Both the position numbers and the translations under genes were made by a program. The notes beneath the pieces were generated by a model. The model worked only from the letters and a program-made list of their open reading frames with translations. It did no database searches and was not told where the DNA came from. Positions 7,297 through 15,851 of a DNA stretch of 44,373 nucleotides are shown here, piece by piece. This DNA comes from an uncultured Eggerthellaceae bacterium (GTDB lineage Bacteria > Actinomycetota > Coriobacteriia > Coriobacteriales > Eggerthellaceae): positions 26,156-70,528 of the forward strand of contig CAIFEB010000008.1 in assembly GCA_903789375.1 (NCBI GenBank). The letters run 5' to 3'. Positions within the stretch are counted from its first letter, which is position 1; every line of letters begins with the position of its first letter.

Positions 7297-7332
7297 GTTT
7301 GGCCCCGGTCCGAAAACCGACCGCCATTCAAC
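7297..7332 (+). repeat. 36-bp repeat, copy 5
   Basis: Differs from consensus by GTTTGG for GTTTGA and by TCCG for TCTG. The RNase PH fragment starts immediately after its last base. Confidence 0.96.
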
Positions 7333-7334
7333 GC

Positions 7335-7466
7335 GAGATCATCGAGGCCCAGGGCACGGGCGAGCAGACGCCGTTTTCGCGCGAGAAGCTCAACAGGATG
7401 CTCGACATGGCGGAAGGCGGAATCAAGGAGTTGCTCGAGGAGCAGCCCAGGGCCATCGAGGAGTAG
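7335..7466 (+). pseudogene. rph: 3' fragment of RNase PH
   Basis: Starting two bases after repeat copy 5, a frame reads EIIEAQGTGEQTPFSREKLN and continues to a stop at 7464-7466. This is the C-terminal end of RNase PH; the family pattern is EVQGTxExxPFxxxEL...LLxLAxxGI. Only about 43 residues remain. The catalytic part is absent and is not elsewhere in the window. The fragment is cut exactly at a repeat, as expected if the adjoining DNA was inserted or captured. Confidence 0.8.
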
Positions 7467-7472
7467 GCATTA

Positions 7473-7543
7473 TGGTCGATTTCACGCCACGGCGGGCGGC
7501 CATTGGAGGGATGGCATGCCAGGCGGCCATTGGCGGCGCGCCA
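7473..7543 (+). repeat. dispersed repeat B, copy 1
   Basis: About 70 bp that aligns at roughly 80% with 17373-17445. It contains two CGGCCATTGG cores around GGCATGCCAG. The two copies lie just inside the ends of the 10-kb unit. Confidence 0.65.
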
Positions 7544-7693
7544 TGTCATCCCATCCAACGTACCCTCGACCGTAGGTAACAAATTTCGCCAATTGTAACC
7601 CCGCACGCGACAGTACCGGCAAATCGAGCGATGCATGGACGGGTTTATCCCCGATACAGTTAAAGCAGGGTGACGCTGGACGGGGGGATTCGC

Positions 7694-8236
7694 ATGCTTC
7701 AATTTGGACAGAAAGTCGAGATTAACTACGCTGGGTTTCTTGAGGACGGGACGGAGTTCGTGAACACGTGGCTCTCCCCGGATTCCGTTTCCGTCACAAT
7801 CGGGCAAAGCGGTTTGTTGCCGGCGTTCGAGCAGGCACTCGTCGACATGCACCGCGGTCAGCGCAAGACGATTGATATCCCTTGCGAGCAGGCATACGGA
7901 CCCTTCGACGAATCGGCGGTCATCACCGTCGCCAAGGCGCGTTTCCCACATGCAGACAAGCTGCCCGTGGGCGAGTACATCGAGTTCGACATGGCGGGCG
8001 GCAAAGGCAGGGCGCGCGTCGTGGCGGCGAACGACGAGACGATCGTGTTCGACTGCAATCCCGAGCTTGCAGGGCATGACCTGCGCTTCGAGATCGAGCT
8101 CGTCGACATCGAGGGAAGCACGGCGCTCGACCAGGAGTCCGAGGCGACCGGATGCGGGTGCGACCGCCTGCGAGAATCGCTTGGCACTCATCATCATCAC
8201 GGCCATGCGCATGGAAACGCTTGCGCGAGCTGCTAG
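7694..8236 (+). CDS. FKBP-type peptidyl-prolyl isomerase, SlyD-like
   Basis: A 180-residue protein with the FKBP fold of SlyD type: VEINYAGFLEDGTEF at the start, GLLPAFEQALVDMHRGQRK, then the inserted chaperone flap (AYGPFDESAVITVAKARFPH). The last 30 residues form a metal-binding tail with CGC, HHHHGHAHG and CASC, typical of nickel-binding SlyD. It is expected to act in the cytoplasm in folding and possibly metal delivery. The start MLQFGQ was chosen because GGGGGATT precedes it. It sits alone between the RNase PH fragment and the tetR gene. Confidence 0.88.
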   Translation: MLQFGQKVEINYAGFLEDGTEFVNTWLSPDSVSVTIGQSGLLPAFEQALVDMHRGQRKTIDIPCEQAYGPFDESAVITVAKARFPHADKLPVGEYIEFDMAGGKGRARVVAANDETIVFDCNPELAGHDLRFEIELVDIEGSTALDQESEATGCGCDRLRESLGTHHHHGHAHGNACASC

Positions 8237-8307
8237 TCTGTACCAGAGTCAACAATCCATCTGATGCGGCACGCTTGGCCGCACGCACGCCGTTGATTGG
8301 GGGAGTC

Positions 8308-8859
8308 ATGGGTGCGAAAGAGGCGATTGACCGTACGTTCCGGCAGCTGATCATGACCATGCCGTATTCGAAGATCACGGTGACCGAGCTGTGCCGCAAG
8401 GCGCATCTGTCCAGGAAGACGTTCTACAGCACGTTCCAGGACAAGGAGGCGGTCCTCGAGTCGATCTTCGTCGAAGACGTCGTCGTGCCGATACGGGAGA
8501 TGAACAGGCTGTTGTCGGTCGAGCAGAGGCGCCAGCTCACGAACGTGCTGATGGAGAACGTCTATACCCGCATCTGGGACGACAAGGAGTTCTACCAGGC
8601 GCTCGTCCGCCCGATGAAAGGGGTCGACGACACGTTCGTCCGCGTCGTCACGCACTCGCTCGAGGCGCTCAACAGCGAAATCATCGCAGAGTTTTCCTCG
8701 ACGAAAGGCTACGAGGCGGAGTACGTGTCGTACTTCTTCGCGGCGTCTCAGGCCATGCTCGTCCAGAAGTGGATCTTCGACGGGTTCCCCCTCGAGCCCA
8801 AAGGGCTCGCCGCGCTCTACAAGAAGATGCTGAACGAGTACTGGCTCAATCAGCTCTGA
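8308..8859 (+). CDS. TetR/AcrR-family transcriptional regulator
   Basis: A 183-residue protein. The N-terminal helix-turn-helix covers about residues 22-46 (KITVTELCRKAHLSRKTFYS), followed by the family's FQDKEAVLESIF helix. The C-terminal ligand-binding part is all-helical and aromatic-rich. GGGGGAG precedes the chosen ATG; the frame is open further upstream but overlaps the FKBP gene. It lies 214 bp upstream of the transhydroxylase-like operon in the same direction and is the obvious candidate to sense its aromatic substrate. Confidence 0.88.
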   Translation: MGAKEAIDRTFRQLIMTMPYSKITVTELCRKAHLSRKTFYSTFQDKEAVLESIFVEDVVVPIREMNRLLSVEQRRQLTNVLMENVYTRIWDDKEFYQALVRPMKGVDDTFVRVVTHSLEALNSEIIAEFSSTKGYEAEYVSYFFAASQAMLVQKWIFDGFPLEPKGLAALYKKMLNEYWLNQL

Positions 8860-8995
8860 GGGCGGGTGACACAGCGCCCACTCTGTATCCTTTCCAAACT
8901 CACAAGCGCACTATCGGGTCCAAGCAGGGTCATAGCTTGCCTGATTCGAGAATTGGCCCCGGATTGGCCGCTCGATACCTTTGGACCATAAGCAT

Positions 8996-9018
8996 GAGAC
9001 GGTGGGAAGCACCGTCTC
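8996..9018. promoter_or_regulatory. perfect 9-bp hairpin in the leader of the molybdoenzyme operon
   Basis: GAGACGGTG and CACCGTCTC pair perfectly around GGAAG, 55 bp before the start codon. No T-run follows directly. It may be a leader stem affecting the operon mRNA, or a weak tetR terminator. Upstream, ATTGGCC occurs twice (8950-8970), and this stretch may contain the TetR operator. Confidence 0.5.
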
Positions 9019-9073
9019 CTGCAATGTCTCGGAGCCTGTTTTTCCAAGATGGTTCGAGGAAAGGAGCGGGAGC

Positions 9074-11761
9074 ATGAGCGAGAGGGATGGCTACACCACG
9101 ACGGTGCAGAGCATCGCAAGCGGCGGTACGGGCGGTGAGCCAACGGCAGTCGACACCAAGGACGGGAAGATCGTGCGCATTCGTCCTTTGCACATCGACG
9201 AGAAATACACACCCGAGGAACTGGCCGATTCCATGTGGGAGCTCGACGTCGACGGCAAGAAGCTGCGTCCGGAGATGAAGGCGGCGCCCAACTACATGGC
9301 ACTTGCGTACAAGGAGCGCGTGTACTCCAAGAACCGTGTGCGCAAGCCACTGAAGCGCGTCGACTGGGAGCCCGGCGGCGATCCGGAGAAGATCCACGCG
9401 GAAAACCGCGGCAAGTCCAAGTTCGTTGAGATCAGCTGGGACGAGGCACTCGATATCATGGAGTCCGAGCTCAAGCGCCTGATCGACAAGTACGGGCCCT
9501 ACACCGTGCTGTGCGTGGGCGAAGACGGGCACCGCGAATCCAAGGACCTGCATGCGGGTGGCGGCATGCACGCGACCGTGATGAACTTCCTGGGCGGCTA
9601 CACACGCGAGACCCGCACCCCCGACTCGGTCGAGGGGTGGTATTGGGGTGCGAAGCACTTCTGGGGCTCGGGCTTCAACCATGGCGGCGGCTTGATTGCC
9701 CCGCCGCAGAACAACTACAGCAACTACAACGTCATGAAGGACGTCTCGGAGAACGCCGACCTGCTGGTGTTCGACGCCGGCGACTGGGAGTTGACGCAGA
9801 ACTACGCGTCCATGTTCTTCTCCAGGGTGCTCAAGTACTGGGAGGACCTGGGCAAGGAGTTCGTGTCGGTCGATCCGTTCTGCAACTACACCGCGGTCTG
9901 CCACAAGACCTTCAAGTGGATCCCGATCCTGCCCAACACCGACGTAGCGCTCGACTTTGGCGCCATGTACGTGATGATCACCGAGGGCATCTACGATAAG
10001 GAGTACATCGACACCCATTCCATCGGGTTCGACAAGCTCGTCGACTACGTCTTGGGCAAGGAAGACGGCGTTCCCAAGACCCCAAAGTGGGCATCCGAAC
10101 GCTGCGGCATCCCCGAGCACACCATCAAGGCCTACGCGCGCAATCTGTGCAAGAAGCGAGCTTCGCACGTGCACTACAGCTCGGGATCCATCAAGACGCC
10201 GTACTCACACGAGCCGGGCCGTACCCAGGCGTACCTGCTTGCCATGCAGGGCCTTGGCAAGCCGGGCGTGCAGCAGCTGCACCTCGAGGCGACCAATATG
10301 GGCAAGGAGAAGCTCGCGCAGTCTTCGACTCGCCCGTTCTCGATGCTCAACCACTGCCGCATGTTCTATCCGTCCGGGCAGTCGTTGCCCCGTACCGCCA
10401 TCGCCGAGGCGATCCGCAACGGCCATGTCGAATGGTACGGTAGCCCCTGCATCGTCTACGTCGACACCGAAGAGCAGTTCAAGAAGTTCACGTACCCGGG
10501 TGACCCGAAGGTCGCGCTCATGATGGCGCAGGCCATGGCGAAGCGCGCGGGCACAGAGGTCCCCACCGAGGAGCCGAAGATCTCTCCGATCCACATGCTG
10601 TGGTCCGAGAAGCCCTGCAACATGAACTGCTGGAACGGCGGCTTCGAGTTCCAGGACGCCATCCGCAGTCCCCAGGTCGAGTTCTTCGTTACCAACCACC
10701 AGTGGCTCGAGAACGATTCGCTGTTCTGCGACCTGGTCTTGCCCGTCACCACGTGCCTCGAAGACGACGACACTATGGGCGCCAGCATGACCGTCGGCAT
10801 GCGCTATGCGGGCTACACGCCGCATGCGTGCGATCGCGTGGGCGAGTCTAAGTCCGACTGGGAGATCGCCCTCGAGGTGCTCGACCGCTTTGGCATGCGC
10901 GAGAAGCTCGACTACGGCATGTCCACCCAGCAATGGCTCGAGTACGGTTTCAACACTTCGCAGCTGCCGACCGAAATCGATTGGGACACGCTGGTCGAGA
11001 AGGGGATCTACTACCCCAAGCTGGAGGAGAACTGGCGCGACGAGCTGCCCGGCATGCGCGGCTTCTACGAAGATCCCGAGAAGTACCCGCTCGACACGCC
11101 GTCCGGCAAGCTGGAGTTCTACTCCCAGGCACTTGCGGACCACTTCCCCGACGACAAGGAGCGCCAGCCGATGGCCAAGTGGATCGTTGGCGGCCCCGCT
11201 GAGGAAGGCTGGACGCACGACGAGAGTCTGTGGGGCGAGCGCTGCAAGAAGTATCCGCTGCTTGTCACGGCAAACCCGGCACGCTTCCGCGTGCACGTGC
11301 AGGGCGACGACATCGCCTGGTACCGCGAGATCGAGACCACCAAGGTGAAGGGCTCCGACGGCTATCTGTACGAGCCGCTGTGGATCAGCCCCGAAGACGC
11401 CGATGCGCGTGAGATCGAGGACGGGGACATCGTCAAGCTCTTCAACGACCGCGGCATCGTCCTCACCGGCGCTCGCATCTCGGAGCGCGTCATGCCCGGT
11501 TCGGTTGTTGTCGCGAAGGGCTCGCGCGTCGACCCGATTGCGCCGCACATCGACCGCGGCGGTGCCATCAACCTGATCAGCCCCGAAGAGACCGTCTCCA
11601 AGAACTGCAAGGGGTTCGTGGTCACCGGGTACCTGGTCGAGGCGGAAAAGCTCAGCCAAGAGGAATACGACGGCTGGAAGAGCGAATACCCCGAAGCATT
11701 CGAACGCGCTTACGATCCGGGTGAGGGCATTACGCGCGACGCTTGGGTTGTCGAGGCATAG
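9074..11761 (+). CDS. molybdopterin oxidoreductase of the pyrogallol-phloroglucinol transhydroxylase family, large subunit
   Basis: An 895-residue bis-MGD enzyme. It lacks the N-terminal cysteine motif and signal peptide found in most DMSO-reductase relatives, as in Pelobacter acidigallici transhydroxylase. TPDSVEGWYWG (D184, S185) matches the NPDSWEGWHWG segment that carries the Mo-ligand serine and catalytic aspartate there; H153 is the likely counterpart of its catalytic histidine. The C-terminal molybdopterin domain keeps IEDGDIVKLFNDRG and IDRGGAINLISPE. It pairs with the 4Fe-4S subunit next door. The reaction may be hydroxyl transfer between polyphenols or reductive dehydroxylation; gut Eggerthellaceae have many related catechol dehydroxylases. 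Start set by AAAGGAG upstream of MSERDGY. Confidence 0.85.
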   Translation: MSERDGYTTTVQSIASGGTGGEPTAVDTKDGKIVRIRPLHIDEKYTPEELADSMWELDVDGKKLRPEMKAAPNYMALAYKERVYSKNRVRKPLKRVDWEPGGDPEKIHAENRGKSKFVEISWDEALDIMESELKRLIDKYGPYTVLCVGEDGHRESKDLHAGGGMHATVMNFLGGYTRETRTPDSVEGWYWGAKHFWGSGFNHGGGLIAPPQNNYSNYNVMKDVSENADLLVFDAGDWELTQNYASMFFSRVLKYWEDLGKEFVSVDPFCNYTAVCHKTFKWIPILPNTDVALDFGAMYVMITEGIYDKEYIDTHSIGFDKLVDYVLGKEDGVPKTPKWASERCGIPEHTIKAYARNLCKKRASHVHYSSGSIKTPYSHEPGRTQAYLLAMQGLGKPGVQQLHLEATNMGKEKLAQSSTRPFSMLNHCRMFYPSGQSLPRTAIAEAIRNGHVEWYGSPCIVYVDTEEQFKKFTYPGDPKVALMMAQAMAKRAGTEVPTEEPKISPIHMLWSEKPCNMNCWNGGFEFQDAIRSPQVEFFVTNHQWLENDSLFCDLVLPVTTCLEDDDTMGASMTVGMRYAGYTPHACDRVGESKSDWEIALEVLDRFGMREKLDYGMSTQQWLEYGFNTSQLPTEIDWDTLVEKGIYYPKLEENWRDELPGMRGFYEDPEKYPLDTPSGKLEFYSQALADHFPDDKERQPMAKWIVGGPAEEGWTHDESLWGERCKKYPLLVTANPARFRVHVQGDDIAWYREIETTKVKGSDGYLYEPLWISPEDADAREIEDGDIVKLFNDRGIVLTGARISERVMPGSVVVAKGSRVDPIAPHIDRGGAINLISPEETVSKNCKGFVVTGYLVEAEKLSQEEYDGWKSEYPEAFERAYDPGEGITRDAWVVEA

Positions 11762-11779
11762 GAGAGAGGCTGAGATACC

Positions 11780-12583
11780 ATGAAAGGCTTTCTGATTCAT
11801 GCAGATAAATGCGTAGGTTGCCACGCCTGCCAGATCGGCTGCAAGGATGAGCACTGCGGTAACTGCTGGATGCCCTACGCCCAGGAGCAGCCCGAATCGG
11901 GGCAGTTCTGGATGAAGGTCGACCAGAAGGAGCGCGGACAGCGCCCGCAGGTCAAGGTGAGCTACATCCCCACACCCTGCCAGCACTGCGAGAACGCGCC
12001 ATGTATCGCCGCGGCAAAGGACGATGCGGTGTATCGCCGCGACGACGGCCTGGTCATCATCGACCCCGTGAAGGCGAAAGGCCAGCGTCAGCTCGTCGAC
12101 GCGTGCCCCTACGGCAAGATCTTCTGGAACGAGGAGCTCGAGCTGCCGCAGAAGTGCACGGGCTGCGCGCACTTGCTGGACGACGAGGACTCGCCGATTC
12201 GCGTGCCGCGCTGCGTCGACAACTGCCCCGTCCACGTCATCGAGTTCGGCGAGCTCGACGAGCTTGACCTCGAGGGCGCCGAGGTCCTGCACCCCGAGTA
12301 TGGCACCAAGCCGCACGTCTACTACAAGGGGCTTCCCAAGAAGTTCATCGCCGGCACGGTGTTCACGCCCGCCGACGAAGAGATCGTCGAGGGCGCGCAG
12401 GTCGTCGTGACGAACGGCGAGCAGACCTATACCGACACCACGAACAGCTGGGGCGATTTCTGGGTCGACGACCTGCCCGATGGCGACTGGACGGTCACCA
12501 TCACCGGCGCCGGTAAGGAGAAGGTCCTCAACGTGAGCACGGTCGACGAGGACAGGGGACTCGGCGACATCCCCCTGGAATAG
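11780..12583 (+). CDS. 4Fe-4S electron-transfer subunit with C-terminal Ig-like domain, transhydroxylase small subunit
   Basis: A 267-residue protein. Ferredoxin-type cysteine groups occur at the N-terminus (KCVGCHACQIGC, C11-C21), in the middle (TPCQHCENAPC and ACPYG) and around CTGCAHLL...PRCVDNCP, enough for three 4Fe-4S clusters. From about residue 195 the chain becomes a transthyretin/Ig-like beta domain (EGAQVVVTNGEQTYTDT ... GDFWVDDLPDGDWTV), the same extension as in P. acidigallici transhydroxylase small subunit. It follows the large subunit by 18 bp and forms its heterodimer partner in the cytoplasm. Confidence 0.88.
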   Translation: MKGFLIHADKCVGCHACQIGCKDEHCGNCWMPYAQEQPESGQFWMKVDQKERGQRPQVKVSYIPTPCQHCENAPCIAAAKDDAVYRRDDGLVIIDPVKAKGQRQLVDACPYGKIFWNEELELPQKCTGCAHLLDDEDSPIRVPRCVDNCPVHVIEFGELDELDLEGAEVLHPEYGTKPHVYYKGLPKKFIAGTVFTPADEEIVEGAQVVVTNGEQTYTDTTNSWGDFWVDDLPDGDWTVTITGAGKEKVLNVSTVDEDRGLGDIPLE

Positions 12584-12594
12584 GGGCATGGGGC

Positions 12595-12891
12595 ATGTGC
12601 CCATCTAGCGAGTCCCACGCGGGAGAGACGAGCCGGGGAGGGGGCAACCCCCGGCTCGCCCCGGTGTGGATCGTGCGCGTCGACTACGGGGCGAACGAGC
12701 TCTTCGATGCCGACGGGAACGGCTACTACGAGCTTTCCGGCGGTGGGTGGATGAGGTTCGGCCCCGTCTGCGAGGGCAGCATCAGGTACTGGGGCAGCGG
12801 CTCGCATGCCGGCCACATCAACCTGCTGCCCGCAGAGCAGTATCACGACGGCGCATGGGTGAACGTGATGGGCTGCGCGCCAGGATTCTGA
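12595..12891 (+). CDS. hypothetical 98-codon ORF, start uncertain
   Basis: The second half has convincing protein character (VDYGANELFDADGNGYYELS ... YWGSGSHAGHINLLPAEQYH, ending NVMGCAPGF), with aromatic and Gly residues typical of a small beta protein. No family is recognised. The ATG at 12595 has only weak translation signals; GTG codons at 12664 and 12673 are alternatives. A strong stem, GAGCCGGGG/CCCCGGCTC (12631-12658), lies between and would cover a GGGGAGGGGG sequence that could serve as an RBS, suggesting controlled translation. It lies inside the aromatic operon in the same direction. Confidence 0.45.
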   Translation: MCPSSESHAGETSRGGGNPRLAPVWIVRVDYGANELFDADGNGYYELSGGGWMRFGPVCEGSIRYWGSGSHAGHINLLPAEQYHDGAWVNVMGCAPGF

Positions 12892-12930
12892 TGCGCAGCA
12901 GCCCGCACGGCCAGTCAGCGAGGAGGAACT

Positions 12931-13461
12931 ATGTACGAAACGCTATTGAGCAAGTACGGAGTACGTCAACTTGGCTTCTACGTGAAAAGTATCGAGGAGA
13001 CCGCCGCGTTTATGGCGAAGCATTTCGGCGCGGGACCGTTTTTCGACATGGGCGTCAACGAGCCCGCAAAGCTGCAGCTGCACGGCGCCGATTGCAAATC
13101 GCTCACGCGCTGCGCGCTGGGCCACATGAACGACGTGCAGGTCGAGCTGATCGAGCCCGCCAACGACGAGCCGAGCGTCTACGCCGAGGCGGGCGGCTTT
13201 GGGCTGCACCACATCTGCCTGTGGACCGACGACCTGGCAAAGACGATCGAGGAGTTCAAGGCGGAGGGCGTCGAGGTAGCCATGGAAATGGTCTCGGGGC
13301 AGGGGCTTCCTGTCGTGTATCTGGACACCGTCGAGGAGCTGGGTGTCTACGTCGAGGTGAACCCGCCGCTCGATCAGCTGTATCAGGGCATCAAGATGCA
13401 GCACGAGAAGTGGGATGGGACGCGCCCGCTGCGCTCGGTCGCCGAGCTCATGGGCAAGTAG
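12931..13461 (+). CDS. VOC (glyoxalase/bleomycin resistance) superfamily protein
   Basis: A 176-residue protein with two beta-alpha-beta-beta-beta modules. VRQLGFYVKSIEETAAFMAK opens the first, and GGFGLHHICLWTDDLAKTIE opens the second and carries the typical metal-ligand histidine. The family includes glyoxalases, epimerases and extradiol dioxygenases; in an anaerobe an isomerase, hydrolase or lyase role on the aromatic or ring-reduced product is more likely. AGGAGG precedes the ATG. A second VOC protein (16710-17330) closes the same operon; both end with an H-(E/D)KWDG type segment. Confidence 0.8.
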   Translation: MYETLLSKYGVRQLGFYVKSIEETAAFMAKHFGAGPFFDMGVNEPAKLQLHGADCKSLTRCALGHMNDVQVELIEPANDEPSVYAEAGGFGLHHICLWTDDLAKTIEEFKAEGVEVAMEMVSGQGLPVVYLDTVEELGVYVEVNPPLDQLYQGIKMQHEKWDGTRPLRSVAELMGK

Positions 13462-13518
13462 CGTCCCGGGAGAAGCCGTATCAGCCGGTACGGGAAAACG
13501 TGAGAACGGGGGGAATTC

Positions 13519-14292
13519 ATGACAACTGACAATCCATATGACCTTTCCGGCCGCGTCGCCCTCATCACGGGAGCGAGTTCCCATGGCATTGGCAACCAGT
13601 CGGCCAAGATCCTCGCTGCCCACGGGGCAAAGGTGTTCTTGGTCGCGCGGCGCGAGGAGAAGCTGAAAGACGCCTGCGCGGAGATTGAGGAGACAGGCGG
13701 CGTGGCGTCATACTATGCGGGCGATGCCTCGCAAGAGGAGACCTGCAAGGCCGCGGTGGAGAAGTGCGTCGCCGAATTTGGCAGGCTCGACATCATGGTG
13801 CTGGCAGCGGGGATCTCCGGGCTGTCCGAGCGGAGCATGGAAGACGCGTTCGATACCGAGAACTGGCGCCATATGCTCGCCGTCAACCTGGACAGCGTGT
13901 TCTTCATGGTGAAGTACGGCTGGGAGGAATGCGCCAAAAACGGCGTTGGAGCCATCATCCCGATTGGGTCGCTGGCATCGTGGCATGCGGCGGGCTCCAC
14001 GGCCTACACCGCCACGAAGGGCGCCGTCCGCGCGCTCACGCAGAAGTGGGGCAAGCTCCTCGGCCCGAAGGGGGTGCGCGTGAACGCGCTGTATCCGGGC
14101 TTCATCGACACCGACATGACGCATCGCGCCACCGAGGTCGAGTCCTACATCAATTCTGTGATTGCGCGGATTCCGCTGGGCAGGTACGGCACGGTCGATG
14201 ACTGTGCAAATGCGGTCCTGTACCTTGCCTCCGATGCGTCTTCGTTCATGAACGGGCAGCATCTCGTCATCGATGGCGGGGAGCTCGCCTAG
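13519..14292 (+). CDS. short-chain dehydrogenase/reductase (SDR), classical
   Basis: A 257-residue classical SDR: TGASSHGIG cofactor motif at about residues 17-25, DAS acidic cap, AAG in place of NNAG, catalytic Ser in IPIGSLASWHAAG, YTATK (Tyr-x-x-x-Lys), and the C-terminal NALYPGFIDTDM and LVIDGG elements. It should reduce or oxidise a carbonyl/hydroxyl with NAD(P)H. Since phloroglucinol reductase is, to my knowledge, an SDR, this or the second SDR could reduce the ring product of the transhydroxylase; this is inference. GGGGGGAATTC precedes the ATG. Confidence 0.88.
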   Translation: MTTDNPYDLSGRVALITGASSHGIGNQSAKILAAHGAKVFLVARREEKLKDACAEIEETGGVASYYAGDASQEETCKAAVEKCVAEFGRLDIMVLAAGISGLSERSMEDAFDTENWRHMLAVNLDSVFFMVKYGWEECAKNGVGAIIPIGSLASWHAAGSTAYTATKGAVRALTQKWGKLLGPKGVRVNALYPGFIDTDMTHRATEVESYINSVIARIPLGRYGTVDDCANAVLYLASDASSFMNGQHLVIDGGELA

Positions 14293-14386
14293 ACGCAAGA
14301 GCGATTCTTTTCGCATGGGCCCGCGTGCCGGAGCATGCGGCGGGAGGGCCCACGCATCCAACGCAATGAGAATACGAGGGGTTCCT

Positions 14387-15841
14387 ATGTCTGTGGAGAA
14401 GACATCGGGGAACGTGTTTCTTGACGCCCCGAACAACAAGAAGCTCATGACCGTCATAGGCGTCTACTGCGGCGTCTTGGCAAATCTGCTTGTCTCGACG
14501 TCTAACTCGACGCTGCTTCCCGCAGCGGCAGCTGATATCGGCGGCATGGAAATCTACGGCCTGGCACAGGGCGTGAGCGGAATCTTGGGAGTCATCGCCA
14601 TGCCGATCTTCGGCTTTATCGCCGCTCGCAATCCTGCGATGAAGCGCTGGCTGTGCGGCGGCTCGCTCGGCATCGGCGCGCTCGTTCTGCTTGTCCGCGC
14701 ACTTGCGCCGTCCATGCCGGTCATCATCGTCGCAAACGTCTTTTGGGGCCTCGTGAGCGCAGGCGTATTCGCCGTCGGCTTCACGATGATCCGCGACGTC
14801 TACGACCGCAAGCGTGCTGGATTCTACCTGGGCCTTGTGGGCACGATGATGTCCATCGCCATGCTCGTGGGACCGTTTTTGGGCGGTCTGGTTATCGACC
14901 GCATCGGCTGGCGCGTGTGGTGCTGGATTCTGTTCGCGATTCTTGCCGTGGGCTTTGCAGTCGTCGTGTTCGGCGGCGTGAAGGTTTCCAAGGAAGACGT
15001 CGCAGACCTTGCCCGCAAGGGTGGCAAGTTTGACTTTCTGGGCAGCGTCTTCATCGCCGTTTTCCTCGGGTGCCTGATTATCGCGCTGTCCATGGGCGGC
15101 AGCTATGTCAAGTTCGGCACGCCGCTCAACACCGTGCTGCTCGTGATTTCCGTCATCGCGTTTATCGTCTTGTGCTTGGTTATCAAGAAGAAGGGCAACG
15201 ATGCCATCGTCCCGACCGACGCGCTCAAGGACCGCAACACCATGGTGCTTGCTGCGGCCAACTTCCTGCATAACTTCGGTGCGATGACCATCTCGTTCTT
15301 CATCGCCGGCTTCATCATGCGCACGCTGGCAAACGATCCCATCTGCGTGGCGATTGGACCTGCGCTCGCAGCGGGCATTGCGATGGCGCTCATGGCCGTG
15401 CTCGGCCTGTTCTTGGGACCGGTATTTGGTAAGGCCATCGCCAAGGCGGGGACCGCCAAGAACGTCATGATCTTCGGCAACGTGTTCCGTGTACTGGTCA
15501 TGGCAGGCTTCGTGTTCGCGCTCGTGCCCGGTGTGCCCGTCTGGGTCATCTACATCTTGATGTTCCTCGCGGGCGTGTTCACCTCTCAGCAGCAGGCGAC
15601 GCAATCCGCAGCGCCTCAGATCATGCTGGACAAGGACCTGCGCACGATTGGCAACTCCGTGATTCAGCTTGGCCAGAACCTGGGCGCGGGCATCGGCATG
15701 GCGGTCTTCACCCTGGTACTCGGCATCTTTGGCGCCGAGGGCATGAGGATCTGCATGATCATCGCCCTCGTCTCGTGGATCGTGCTGTTCTTCATCACGT
15801 TCCTGCTCAAGTCCCCTGCCCAAGAGGCTTCGGAAGAATAG
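14387..15841 (+). CDS. MFS transporter, DHA-like
   Basis: A 484-residue protein with about 12-14 membrane helices. The MFS signature between helices 2 and 3 is recognisable (FGFIAARNPAMKRW), and a DRIGWRVWCWI segment typical of drug:H+ antiporter-2 members follows helix 6. It belongs to the aromatic operon and probably imports the polyphenol or exports the product. MFS genes accompany many gut catechol dehydroxylase genes. The start at MSVEKTSG follows GAGGGG; the longer frame overlaps the SDR gene. Confidence 0.88.
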   Translation: MSVEKTSGNVFLDAPNNKKLMTVIGVYCGVLANLLVSTSNSTLLPAAAADIGGMEIYGLAQGVSGILGVIAMPIFGFIAARNPAMKRWLCGGSLGIGALVLLVRALAPSMPVIIVANVFWGLVSAGVFAVGFTMIRDVYDRKRAGFYLGLVGTMMSIAMLVGPFLGGLVIDRIGWRVWCWILFAILAVGFAVVVFGGVKVSKEDVADLARKGGKFDFLGSVFIAVFLGCLIIALSMGGSYVKFGTPLNTVLLVISVIAFIVLCLVIKKKGNDAIVPTDALKDRNTMVLAAANFLHNFGAMTISFFIAGFIMRTLANDPICVAIGPALAAGIAMALMAVLGLFLGPVFGKAIAKAGTAKNVMIFGNVFRVLVMAGFVFALVPGVPVWVIYILMFLAGVFTSQQQATQSAAPQIMLDKDLRTIGNSVIQLGQNLGAGIGMAVFTLVLGIFGAEGMRICMIIALVSWIVLFFITFLLKSPAQEASEE

Positions 15842-15851
15842 GAGGAGCATC

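Noticed and set aside
8981-9073. Upstream ATG for the molybdoenzyme large subunit
   Set aside because: The extension runs through a hairpin and lacks an RBS, whereas AAAGGAG lies at good distance before MSERDGY, matching the short N-terminus of the family. No signal peptide is lost by this choice.
10205-12604. Very long minus-strand open frames (also 14267-16198, 27237-28901, 36622-39417 beyond the lipoprotein start, 39779-42058)
   Set aside because: They lie antisense to, or extend beyond, strongly supported genes, have Arg/His/Val-rich shadow composition and no RBS. They are a by-product of high GC content.
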